64,000 nt of DNA, taken from assembly GCF_014646215.1 (NCBI RefSeq), contig NZ_BMNA01000006.1, forward strand, positions 103,352-167,351, read 5' to 3'. Below the pieces are notes generated by a model. The model was not told where the DNA came from, searched no databases, and was given only the letters and a program-made list of their open reading frames with translations. This document shows, piece after piece, positions 1 through 7,708 of this stretch. How positions within the stretch are numbered: position 1 is the first letter of the stretch; each line of letters opens with the position of its first letter. A program made the position numbers and the translations under genes. The stretch is from Nakamurella endophytica (GTDB lineage: Bacteria > Actinomycetota > Actinomycetes > Mycobacteriales > Nakamurellaceae).

Positions 1-322
1 CGAGGAGCGCGACGAGGACCAGGGTCAGACCCATGCCGACCCGCAGGGCGTCCTTGTCGTGCTGCCCGAACTGCCGGATGGCGAACTCCTTGAGCCACTC
101 CGGGGTGAGCTGGATGAAGGCACCGCCCAGCGCGGTCACCGGGGACGACGCGGCGTGCAGCACACCGGCCCACACACCCAGCGCGGACAGCAGCTCGGCG
201 AGGCCGATGGTGACCCCGACCGCGACCAGACCGACCGCGGCGGCCGCCCAGCGGCCGGGCAGCCACGGGCGCCCGGTGTCGTCACGGCGTCTGGTCCGTC
301 CGGCGGCTGGTGCGGTCGTCAC
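1..322 (-). CDS. Sulfite-oxidase-like molybdopterin oxidoreductase, N-terminal membrane part (cut by window edge)
   Basis: This is the start of a gene that runs off the left edge. From a GTG at 322 the minus strand encodes about 107 residues with two hydrophobic segments. It is closely similar to the N-terminus of the next gene (447-2135): both carry a TPEWLK motif followed by a Gln-Phe-Gly and a His-Asp-Lys-Asp-Ala-Leu-Arg stretch before the second membrane segment. The molybdopterin domain itself is outside the window, so the function is inferred from the paralogue. The two genes point the same way with a 124-bp gap, which suggests a tandem duplication. A CCATCC element on the minus strand (356-351) lies where a -35 box could be, but no convincing -10 follows. 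The start could lie elsewhere because no strong ribosome binding site is visible. Confidence 0.75.
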   Translation of the reverse strand, partial: MTTAPAAGRTRRRDDTGRPWLPGRWAAAAVGLVAVGVTIGLAELLSALGVWAGVLHAASSPVTALGGAFIQLTPEWLKEFAIRQFGQHDKDALRVGMGLTLVLVALL

Positions 323-446
323 GGCCGTGGTTCACCGCCGCCGGCCGCGCGGATGGGCGGTGTCGCCCGATCGTGACCGGCGGCACGCCGTGGTCCACCG
401 GGTCGGACCGCGCCGATCCGGGAGGCCGCCGGCCCGGCGGCGTCCC

Positions 447-2135
447 TCAGACGACGTCGAAGGTGATGGCGTCCCAGCCGGTGGCCCCGTCGGGCACCAC
501 CGGCGTCTCGGTGCCCGTCTGCACCGCACCGGTGCCGTCCGTCGCGCGGCAGTGCAGCTGGTGCGTGCCCTCGACGGCCGTCCAGGCGAACCGCCACTGG
601 CGCCAGGTGTCGGCGGACACCGCGTCCGCCAGCTCGGCCGCCATCCACGGGCCGTCGTCGATCCGCACCTCGACGGCGCGGATGCCGCGGTGCTGCGCCC
701 AGGCGGTGCCGGCGAAGACCACGCGGTGGCCGGCGTCGTACTGCGCCTTGTGCTTCGGGACGTCGATCCGGGAGGCGGTCTTGACGGGGCCGTGGTCGGA
801 CCATCCCCGTTCGGTCCAGTAGGCGGTGACGTCGGCGAAGCGGGTGACCTCGAGGTCGACGACCCACTTCGTCGCGGACACGTACCCGTACAGGCCCGGG
901 ACGACCATGCGGACCGGGAACCCGTGCTCGACCGGCAGCGGCTCGCCGTTCATCGCCACGGCGAGGATGGCGTCGCGGCCGTCGGTGAGCACGTCCAGCG
1001 GGGTGCTCGCGGTCCAGCCGTCCTTGCTCGTCGACAGCACGCAGTCCGCCCCGGACTGCGGGCCGGCCTCGGCGAGCAGGGCGTCCAGCCGGGCGCCGAG
1101 CCAGCGGGCGTTGCCGGCCAGGTCGCCACCGACCTCGTTCGAGACGCAGGTCAGGGTGACGGCCCGTTCGATCAGCGGCCGGGCCAGCAGGTCGTTCCAA
1201 CCGATGGTCAGCGGCCGGTCGACCATGCCGTGGATGCGCAGCGACCACTCCGCGGTGGTCACCTGGGGCAGCGCCAGCGCGGTGTCGATGCGGTAGAAGT
1301 CCGGGTTCGGCACGAGGTACGGCGTCGCGCCGTTGACGTCGATGTCGGTCGACCGCGGGATGACCTGCCGCGACACCGGTGCGGGCAGGGTGGTGGCGGC
1401 CCGGCTCTCCTGCACCTTGGCCGCGCTCGGCACCCAGCGCGCGACGATCCCGGCCAGCGCGGCGGCGCCCGCCGCCCACCCCGTCATCCGCAGGAACCCA
1501 CGGCGCTGCACCGGCAGCGGACCGGCCGGCACCGCGGCCGGGCCCACCGGGCGCACCGTCCCGACCGGCGGGATCGGCGCGTCGGCCACCGCGGCCACCG
1601 CGCGGTCGGGATCGGCGGGCGAGGGCGCCGACCCGGCCGCAGCCGGCCGCGCGACACCGGCGAACAGTCGCCACAGCACCACCAGTCCCACGGCGGCACC
1701 GACCAGCACCGGCAGGCCGTCGAGGGCGGTGGCGCCGGCCCGCACCCAGACCGCGACCAGCGTCACCGCGACCAGCACCCCGACGGCGACCGCCGCCGCG
1801 GTCCGCGAGCGCCGCGCCCACACCCCCAGCCCGGCGGCCACCGCCACGATGACCACCACCATGCCGGTCCGCAGCGCATCCTTGTCGTGCGTGCCGAACA
1901 GCTGGACGGCCAGGCTCTTGAGCCACTCCGGGGTCAGCCGGATGAACCCGCTGCCGAGCGAGTCCAGCGGCGACGACGGGACGTGCAGCCACCCCGTCCA
2001 CTGGCCGAGCGCGGCGAGCAGCTCGGCGACGGCGAACGCGAGCGCCACGGCCACCACGCCGCCGAGAGCCGCCGCCCACCGCCCCAGCGGCCGGCCCGCC
2101 GCGGGGGTGCCCGGCCGCGTGTGAACCGTCGTCAT
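447..2135 (-). CDS. Membrane-anchored sulfite-oxidase-family molybdopterin oxidoreductase
   Basis: The protein has 562 residues. About the first 220 carry several membrane segments, and an Arg-Arg-Gly-Phe-Leu stretch precedes the last one, as in twin-arginine-like anchors. The rest resembles the sulfite oxidase fold: an Oxidored_molyb domain with the TCVSNEVGG motif (Cys330, the expected molybdenum ligand), then a C-terminal Ig-like dimerisation domain. The catalytic domain would act outside the membrane. Family members oxidise sulfite or reduce S/N-oxides, and the substrate cannot be told here. The ATG at 2135 has a GGAGG site just upstream. The gene is divergent from sigK-rskA across 233 bp, suggesting an envelope redox role linked to SigK. 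A paralogue follows at 322-1. Confidence 0.85.
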   Translation of the reverse strand: MTTVHTRPGTPAAGRPLGRWAAALGGVVAVALAFAVAELLAALGQWTGWLHVPSSPLDSLGSGFIRLTPEWLKSLAVQLFGTHDKDALRTGMVVVIVAVAAGLGVWARRSRTAAAVAVGVLVAVTLVAVWVRAGATALDGLPVLVGAAVGLVVLWRLFAGVARPAAAGSAPSPADPDRAVAAVADAPIPPVGTVRPVGPAAVPAGPLPVQRRGFLRMTGWAAGAAALAGIVARWVPSAAKVQESRAATTLPAPVSRQVIPRSTDIDVNGATPYLVPNPDFYRIDTALALPQVTTAEWSLRIHGMVDRPLTIGWNDLLARPLIERAVTLTCVSNEVGGDLAGNARWLGARLDALLAEAGPQSGADCVLSTSKDGWTASTPLDVLTDGRDAILAVAMNGEPLPVEHGFPVRMVVPGLYGYVSATKWVVDLEVTRFADVTAYWTERGWSDHGPVKTASRIDVPKHKAQYDAGHRVVFAGTAWAQHRGIRAVEVRIDDGPWMAAELADAVSADTWRQWRFAWTAVEGTHQLHCRATDGTGAVQTGTETPVVPDGATGWDAITFDVV

Positions 2136-2261
2136 GGTTCCTCCGCAGAACTGAGTCGTCGTGTCCCGTCCAGTCTGCGCCGCCGTACCGCCGAGCAACT
2201 GGGCCGCGCAGCCAAACCTGCGCAGACGGGTGAAATCGTTGGGGTCCGTCCGCCCGATGGG

Positions 2262-2288
2262 CCATCCACCCGACTGGGGGTGCCGAAG
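2262..2288 (+). promoter_or_regulatory. Candidate SigK-type promoter of sigK-rskA
   Basis: CCATCC (2262-2267) is followed after 15 bases by CCGAAG (2283-2288), about 80 bases before the sigK start. Mycobacterial SigK promoters have CCATCC at -35 and CCGAAT at -10, so this is a five-of-six match in the second box. It would give positive autoregulation, as known for mycobacterial sigK. The match and spacing are seen in the sequence; activity is inferred. Confidence 0.5.
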
Positions 2289-2368
2289 CACCGGGCGTGA
2301 ACCCCAGGTCTGCCGGGACGGCCGCATCCGCTCGGGTCGTCTCCCTGAGCCGGGTGCGGCAGGAGAGA

Positions 2369-2995
2369 ATGGCGAGCATGACCTCCCCCGGACCGCATTC
2401 GCGCGGTCATTCCGCGGTGCCCAACGCGAGCCCTTCGCCACCGGCGGCCGGACAGACGCCGGAAGAGTTGCTCCGCCGCACGGCTGTGGGGGAGGAAGCG
2501 GCCTTCGCGTCGCTCTACGACCTGTTCTCGACGCGGGTGTTCGGGCTGGCCAAGCGGATCGTCCGGGACCCCAGCCAGGCCGAGGAGGTCGCCCAGGAGG
2601 TGTTCCTGGAGATCTGGCGCCGCGCCAGCCGGTTCGACGCCGGCCGCGGGTCGGCGCTGTCCTGGGTGATGACCCTGACCCACGGCCGCTCGGTCGACCG
2701 GGTCCGGTCGGCCCAGGCCGCCGCGGACCGCGACCTGCGGGTGGCCCAGTCCTCGACCGAGCGGGATGTCGACTCGGTCGTCGAAGCCGTCGAGGCGTCG
2801 TTCGAGCGACGCGCGGTGCAGCGCTGCCTGGGTTCACTGACCGAGTTGCAGCGCGAGTCGGTCACCCTGGCCTACTACAGCGGCTATTCCTACCGGGAGG
2901 TCGCGGAACTGCTCTCTGCACCGCTGCCCACCATCAAGACCCGACTCCGCGACGGCCTGATCCGACTCCGCGACTGCCTGGGGGTGGCGACATGA
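2369..2995 (+). CDS. sigK: ECF RNA polymerase sigma factor SigK
   Basis: A 208-residue ECF sigma factor. The region-2 helix pair is visible as AEEVAQEVFLEIW with a following SWVMTLTHGRSVDRVR stretch. Region 4 contains LTELQRESVTLAYYSGYSYREVAELLSAPLPTIKTRLRDGLIRLR. The layout and the HGRSVDRVR and SGYSYREVA motifs match the SigK subgroup. The ATG at 2369 follows AGGAG closely; a second ATG at 2378 is an equally possible start. The stop overlaps the anti-sigma factor start by 4 bp (ATGA), so the two are translationally coupled. In mycobacteria SigK controls secreted proteins and responds to redox state; here the adjacent divergent molybdoenzyme is a likely target. Confidence 0.9.
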   Translation: MASMTSPGPHSRGHSAVPNASPSPPAAGQTPEELLRRTAVGEEAAFASLYDLFSTRVFGLAKRIVRDPSQAEEVAQEVFLEIWRRASRFDAGRGSALSWVMTLTHGRSVDRVRSAQAAADRDLRVAQSSTERDVDSVVEAVEASFERRAVQRCLGSLTELQRESVTLAYYSGYSYREVAELLSAPLPTIKTRLRDGLIRLRDCLGVAT

Positions 2996-3774
2996 GGCCC
3001 GATCCGCACCTGCTGACCGGCGCCGCAGCCTTGGACGCGTTGCCCGACGACGAGTCCGCGGAGCTCGCCGCGCACCTCGCCGAGTGCGAGACGTGCGCCG
3101 CCGAGCTGGCCGGTTTCGTCGAGACCGCGGCCCTGCTCGGCGCCGTCACCGCGGACACGCCCCCGGCGCGGCTCCGGGAGTCGGTGCTCGCCGCGGCCCG
3201 GGCGACGCCCCAGCTGCCGCCGGCCACCGGTCGCGTCGCGGACGCCGGAGCGCACCGCGCCCCCGAGCCCGCCGACCGCGCCGCCGACGGGGCGCCTGCA
3301 CCGGCCACCGGAGCGGACGTCGTCCCGCTGCGCCGCCCCTGGTACCGCCGGCCGCAGGCCCTGCTCGCCGCGGCCGTCGCGGCCGTCGTGCTGGCCGCCG
3401 GCACGGCCGTCGTGGTGGTCACGTCCGCTCCCGACCGGGACGTGGCGACCTGCGTGAGCACCGCCGCCGACGCGCGCGTGGTCGCGCCGAGCGTCGGGAC
3501 CGGCGGCGAGGTGGTCGCCTCCGGTCAGTGCAACCAGGCGACCGTCACGGTCGCCGGCCTGCCACCGCTGCCGGGCGGCAAGGTGTACCAGCTCTGGTAC
3601 CTGCGCGGGCAGGAACCGGTGTCCATGGGGGTGCTGGCGACGTCCGCCACCGGGTCACTGCAACCGGTGACCGCGCCGCTGGCCGCCGGCACCACCGCGT
3701 TCGCCGTCACGGTCGAACCGACCGGCGGATCGGCCGCGCCGACCACCAGCCCGGTCTGGGTGGTGCCGCTCTAA
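2992..3774 (+). CDS. rskA: Anti-sigma-K factor RskA
   Basis: A 260-residue membrane anti-sigma factor coupled to sigK by a 4-bp overlap. The N-terminal cytosolic zinc-finger-like anti-sigma domain has His28, Cys32 and Cys35 (HxxxCxxC). An Ala/Pro-rich linker leads to one membrane helix at about residues 122-142. The rest is an extracytoplasmic RskA domain with a typical KVYQLWYLRG motif and two extracellular Cys. In the family, RskA binds SigK and releases it after regulated proteolysis of the membrane protein. The length and order match other RskA proteins. Confidence 0.9.
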   Translation: MRPDPHLLTGAAALDALPDDESAELAAHLAECETCAAELAGFVETAALLGAVTADTPPARLRESVLAAARATPQLPPATGRVADAGAHRAPEPADRAADGAPAPATGADVVPLRRPWYRRPQALLAAAVAAVVLAAGTAVVVVTSAPDRDVATCVSTAADARVVAPSVGTGGEVVASGQCNQATVTVAGLPPLPGGKVYQLWYLRGQEPVSMGVLATSATGSLQPVTAPLAAGTTAFAVTVEPTGGSAAPTTSPVWVVPL

Positions 3775-3925
3775 CCGGCGACCGGTCCCGTGGCGCGGCC
3801 CGCGGCCGATCCGGACGTGGGGCACAATCCTCCCGGTCGCCGGCGCATCCCGGCGAACGCCCCGGGCGACCCGTGCAACGGGCCTGCCGGTCGGTTCCGT
3901 CCAGGGTGCAGGAGCGGGGGTCGCC

Positions 3926-4450
3926 GTGCACCGCGACGAGGAGGAGGCGTTCTCCTCGTACGTCGCGGCCCGCAGGGATCGGGTGCGGCGGATCGCGTTC
4001 CTGCTGTGCGGTGACTGGCACCGTGCGGACGACCTGACGCAGACCGCGTTCGTGAAGCTGTACGGAGCATGGGACAAGGTGCGCGACCGCGGTGCGTTGG
4101 ACGCCTACGTGCGGTCCTGCCTGGTCCGGGCCGTGGTGGACGAGTCGCGGCGGCCGTGGCGTCGTGAGCGGTCGGTGGACGTGCTGCCGGAGGTCGCGGG
4201 ACTGGACGACCTGGCGGAAAGGGTCGTCGACCGCGACCGGGTACGGGCGGCCCTCGCCGCCGTGCCGCCCGGTCAGCGAACCGCCCTGGTGCTGCGGTAC
4301 TTCGAAGGCCTGGACGTCGCCGCGACCGCGGCCGCCCTGGGCTGCTCCGAGGGGACCGTCAAGTCGCAGACGGCCCGCGGGCTGGCGGCGTTGAAGCGGG
4401 AACTCGAACGCGCTCCGGCGCGTGGTCCGGCGGAGGGAGGTGCGTCGTGA
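3926..4450 (+). CDS. SigE-family (actinobacterial) RNA polymerase sigma factor
   Basis: A 174-residue sigma-70-like protein of the small actinobacterial SigE family. Region 2 shows the RIAFLLCGDWHRADDLTQTAF motif characteristic of this family, and region 4 shows VPPGQRTALVLRYFEGL and CSEGTVKSQTARGLAALK. The GTG at 3926 follows AGGAGCGGGGG at a good distance. The stop overlaps the next gene by 4 bp (GTGA), so that gene is probably its partner. The ORF has no adjacent classical zinc-finger anti-sigma factor. Which genes it controls cannot be seen. Confidence 0.88.
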   Translation: MHRDEEEAFSSYVAARRDRVRRIAFLLCGDWHRADDLTQTAFVKLYGAWDKVRDRGALDAYVRSCLVRAVVDESRRPWRRERSVDVLPEVAGLDDLAERVVDRDRVRAALAAVPPGQRTALVLRYFEGLDVAATAAALGCSEGTVKSQTARGLAALKRELERAPARGPAEGGAS

Positions 4451-5487
4451 CGGACGAACCGGTCGACCGGGCGGGCAATCCCGACGATCCGGCCGCGGCG
4501 CCGCTGGCCGCACTGTTCGCGGCGGCGCTCCGGGACGAGCCGCCCAGCCGGCTGTCGACCGAGGGCGTGCTCGCCGACGCCCGCCACGCCAGCACGTGGG
4601 AGCGGATCGACCGGCAGCACCGGCGCGACCGCGTTCGCAGCTACCTGCTCGCCGCCGCCGTGCTGGTCGTCGTGGTGCTCGGCGGGACCTGGGTGTTCCG
4701 CCACGGGGCCGTCACGACGGCCAACTCGGCCGGCTCCTCCTCGTCCTCCTCGTCCGCCTCCTCGTCGTCGGCTGCTTCGTCGGCTGCTTCGTCGGCTCTG
4801 TCGTCGGCCGCGGCGTCGGTGCGGTCCCCGGCGGCCGGGTCCGCGGGCTCCGGGTCCCGCGCGGCCGGCGGCTCCGTGGAGTACACGGGAGCAGTCACCG
4901 GAGGGTCGACGTCCGCTGCGTCGTCGTCCGCCTCGTCCGAGTCTGCGTCCGGGTCTGCGTCGGCCGGGTCCTCGTCGTCCTCGTCGGCCGGATCCTCCGG
5001 GGGGTCCTCGGCCGGTTCGGCGTCCGGCGCGTCGGGGTCCGGGGTGGCTTCCGGGGGAGCGACCAGCGGCGGTGCCGCGACGGCGTCCGCCGGCTGCCCG
5101 GTCCTGCCCGTCGCCGCGACGTCCGCGGCGGTGGCCGCGCGGCCGGACGGCGTCAGCCCGATCACCCGGCGGGCGGCCCGGTGCGCGCCGGCCGTCACCG
5201 GTGCGGTGACGGTCGGCTCCCCGCGGCCCGGTGCGCTCACGGTCACGGTGCGGGTGTCCCGGGCCGCCGCCGGCGCCTGCACCCGACCCGCGTCCGGCAC
5301 GCCCTGCCGGCGCACCGGCGCCGACACGTACGCCTTGGGCTGCACCTCGCGGTGCTTCTCGGTGTGGGTCTACGCCGGCGGCCGGCAGGTCGAGGTCACC
5401 GGCGACACCGGCGTCCCCGGCCGGCCGTGGACGGACCGGGACGGGCTGGAGCGGACCGCCCGGGCGGTGCTCGCAGCGTTCGGCTGA
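4447..5487 (+). CDS. Ser-rich single-pass membrane protein coupled to the sigma factor (candidate anti-sigma)
   Basis: 346 residues from a GTG overlapping the sigma factor stop. A cytosolic part of about 60 residues (with a WERIDRQHRRDRVRSY stretch) precedes one membrane helix at about residues 61-80. A very long Ser/Ala/Gly low-complexity stretch of about 120 residues follows. The end is a compact extracytoplasmic domain with several Cys (CAP, ACTRP, PCRR, GCTSRC) that may form disulfides. This topology is that of an anti-sigma factor partnered with a SigE-family sigma, but I recognise no known anti-sigma domain. The function is inferred only from coupling and topology. The Ser-rich spacer could reach through the cell wall. 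Confidence 0.75.
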   Translation: MTDEPVDRAGNPDDPAAAPLAALFAAALRDEPPSRLSTEGVLADARHASTWERIDRQHRRDRVRSYLLAAAVLVVVVLGGTWVFRHGAVTTANSAGSSSSSSSASSSSAASSAASSALSSAAASVRSPAAGSAGSGSRAAGGSVEYTGAVTGGSTSAASSSASSESASGSASAGSSSSSSAGSSGGSSAGSASGASGSGVASGGATSGGAATASAGCPVLPVAATSAAVAARPDGVSPITRRAARCAPAVTGAVTVGSPRPGALTVTVRVSRAAAGACTRPASGTPCRRTGADTYALGCTSRCFSVWVYAGGRQVEVTGDTGVPGRPWTDRDGLERTARAVLAAFG

Positions 5488-5560
5488 CGGCGCCGCCGCC
5501 GGCCGCCGCGCCGGCAGGTCCGTCGCTGCGTCACCGGGCGGTCTGGCAGCATCACGTCGA

Positions 5561-6115
5561 GTGGGGGACGAGTCGGTCAGCGGGGGGCACGACGGTCACC
5601 GCACCGTGCACGGCCACGCCGAGCCGTTCCGCTCGATGTGGTCCAGGGTGGGCGGCGCCAACTCGACGGCCGCGCTGTACGGCGCGGTGGTCGCCGCGGG
5701 CCTGCTCTCGGTCGCCGACGAGCAGGAGAACCCCACCGGCGACGTCCTGATCGGCTCCCTGGGCATCCTCGCCGTGTTCTGGCTGGCCCACTCGTACACC
5801 CACGTGCTGGGCACCCGGCCGGCCGGTGCCGGCGGCACCCTCATGCGGCACATGCTGCGGACCATGCGGCACGAGGCGGCGCTGGTGCTCGGCGGCCTGC
5901 CGGCCCTGGCCTTCGTCGGCGTCGCCGTGCTCGCCGGCCTCCGGCCGGAGGTGGCGGTCGTCGCGGCGATCGCCGTCACCGGCGTCGTGCTGACCGTCTG
6001 CGGCCTGGTGTACGGCCGCCGCTGCGGCGCCCGTGGCTGGGATCTCGCACGGGAGACGGCGACCGGGGCGGTGCTCGGCGCCGTCGTGCTGCTGCTCGAG
6101 ATCGTGGCGCACTGA
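5561..6115 (+). CDS. Small multi-pass membrane protein of unknown function
   Basis: 184 residues with about five hydrophobic helices. The cytosolic start is followed by a SRVGGANSTAALYGAVVAAGLLS stretch, then LIGSLGILAVFWLAHSYTHVLG and a helix pair around LGGLPALAFVGVAVLAGL. His-rich polar turns (HSYTHVLG, MRHMLRTMRHEAA) lie between helices. I do not recognise a named family; it resembles short integral membrane proteins often annotated as hypothetical in actinobacteria. The GTG at 5561 is chosen because an upstream extension would run into the preceding gene. An ATG at 5636 is the alternative, and neither has a strong ribosome binding site. The gene stands alone between the sigma/anti-sigma pair and purB. 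Confidence 0.7.
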   Translation: MGDESVSGGHDGHRTVHGHAEPFRSMWSRVGGANSTAALYGAVVAAGLLSVADEQENPTGDVLIGSLGILAVFWLAHSYTHVLGTRPAGAGGTLMRHMLRTMRHEAALVLGGLPALAFVGVAVLAGLRPEVAVVAAIAVTGVVLTVCGLVYGRRCGARGWDLARETATGAVLGAVVLLLEIVAH

Positions 6116-6227
6116 GCGGGGGACCGCCCCGCGGACCGGTCGGCCGGCGGGCGGTGCACCGGCGGGCGGATCCGGCCGGCTCCGCGGCCGCGGCGGACCG
6201 CCCGCACGGTGCTGAGAGGATGGCGGG

Positions 6228-7664
6228 GTGACCTCGCCGGCCCCCGTCCCCCGCAACGTCCTGGCCGCCCGCTACGCGTCCCCGGAGATGGTGGCGATCT
6301 GGTCCACCGAGAACAAGATCGTCGCCGAGCGCCGGCTGTGGCTGGCCGTGCTCCGCGCCCAGGCCGCCGCCGGGGTCCCGGTCGAGGCCGGCGTGCTCGC
6401 CGACTACGAGGCCGTCGTGGACCGGGTCGACCTGGAGTCCATCGCGGTCCGGGAGCGGGTGACCCGGCACGACGTCAAGGCCCGCATCGAGGAGTTCAAC
6501 GCCCTGGCCGGCCACGAGCAGGTCCACAAGGGCATGACCAGCCGCGACCTGACCGAGAACGTCGAGCAGGCGCAGGTGCTGGCCGGTCTGCGCCTGGTCC
6601 GGGACCGGACCGTCGCGCTGCTCGCCCGGCTGGCCGAGCGGGCCACCGAGTACGCCGACCTGGTGGTCACCGGCCGCACACACAACGTGCCCGCCCAGGC
6701 CACCACGCTGGGCAAGCGCTTCGCGTCCGCCGCCGACGAGGTGCTGGCGGCGTATCGCAGGGTCGAGGACCTGCTCGCCCGGTACCCGCTGCGCGGGATC
6801 AAGGGACCCGTCGGCACCGCGCAGGACATGCTCGACCTGCTCGGCTCGGCCGAGGCCGTGGCCGCCCTCGAGTCCGCCGTCGTGACCGAGGTGGCCGGCA
6901 CCGACCGGGTGCTGACCTCGGTCGGCCAGGTCTACCCGCGGTCGCTGGACTGGGAGGTGGTCACGGCGCTGGTCCAGGTGGCCGCCGGGCCGGCCTCGCT
7001 GGCGACGACGATCCGGCTGATGGCCGGCGCCGAGCTGGCCACCGAGGGTTTCCAGCCCGGGCAGGTCGGCTCGTCCGCCATGCCGCACAAGATGAACAGC
7101 CGGTCCTGCGAACGGGTCTCGGGTCTCGCGGTGGTGCTGCGCGGCTACGCCGCGATGACCGGCGAGCTGGCGGGGACGCAGTGGAACGAGGGCGACGTGT
7201 CGTGCTCGGTGGTGCGCCGGGTGGCGCTGCCGGACGCGTTCTACGCCGTCGACGGGCTGCTGGAGACCATGCTCACCGTGCTGGCCGACTTTGGCGCCTA
7301 CCCGGCGGTGATCGACCGCGAGCTGCGCCGGTACCTGCCGTTCCTGGCCACCACGAAGATCCTGATCGCCGCCGTCCGGGCCGGGGTCGGCCGGGAGACC
7401 GCCCACGAGGTGATCAAGGACCACGCCGTCGCCGCCGCCCTGGCGCTGCGGGAGACCGGTCAGGACGCCAACGACCTGCTCGACCGGCTCGCCGCGGACC
7501 CGCGGCTGCCGCTGGACCGGGCCGGCCTTGACCGCCTGCTCGGCGACCCGATCGACTTCACCGGGGCCGCGTCGGCGCAGGTCGCCGTGGTGGTCGAGCA
7601 GGTGCGGGAGGTCGTCGACCGCCACCCCGACGCCGCCGGGTACCGGCCCGGTCCCATCCTCTGA
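6228..7664 (+). CDS. purB: Adenylosuccinate lyase
   Basis: A 478-residue member of the fumarase/aspartase superfamily. It splits SAICAR into AICAR plus fumarate and adenylosuccinate into AMP plus fumarate in purine synthesis. The superfamily signature is visible as GSSAMPHKMN near residue 285, with the catalytic Ser in the flexible loop. The TGRTHNVPAQATT motif near residue 147 carries the catalytic His region, and GMTSRDLTENVEQ lies near residue 102. The GTG start at 6228 follows GAGAGG. The location one gene upstream of purC, the other SAICAR enzyme, supports the assignment. Confidence 0.95.
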   Translation: MTSPAPVPRNVLAARYASPEMVAIWSTENKIVAERRLWLAVLRAQAAAGVPVEAGVLADYEAVVDRVDLESIAVRERVTRHDVKARIEEFNALAGHEQVHKGMTSRDLTENVEQAQVLAGLRLVRDRTVALLARLAERATEYADLVVTGRTHNVPAQATTLGKRFASAADEVLAAYRRVEDLLARYPLRGIKGPVGTAQDMLDLLGSAEAVAALESAVVTEVAGTDRVLTSVGQVYPRSLDWEVVTALVQVAAGPASLATTIRLMAGAELATEGFQPGQVGSSAMPHKMNSRSCERVSGLAVVLRGYAAMTGELAGTQWNEGDVSCSVVRRVALPDAFYAVDGLLETMLTVLADFGAYPAVIDRELRRYLPFLATTKILIAAVRAGVGRETAHEVIKDHAVAAALALRETGQDANDLLDRLAADPRLPLDRAGLDRLLGDPIDFTGAASAQVAVVVEQVREVVDRHPDAAGYRPGPIL

Positions 7665-7708
7665 CCCGCCCGCCGGCCGGGCCCCGCACCAGCTCCCGAG
7701 AGGACACC

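Noticed and set aside
4735..5075. Possible CRISPR-like or tandem array in the TCC/TCG-rich stretch
   Set aside because: It is low-complexity Ser coding sequence in frame without constant-length repeats and spacers.
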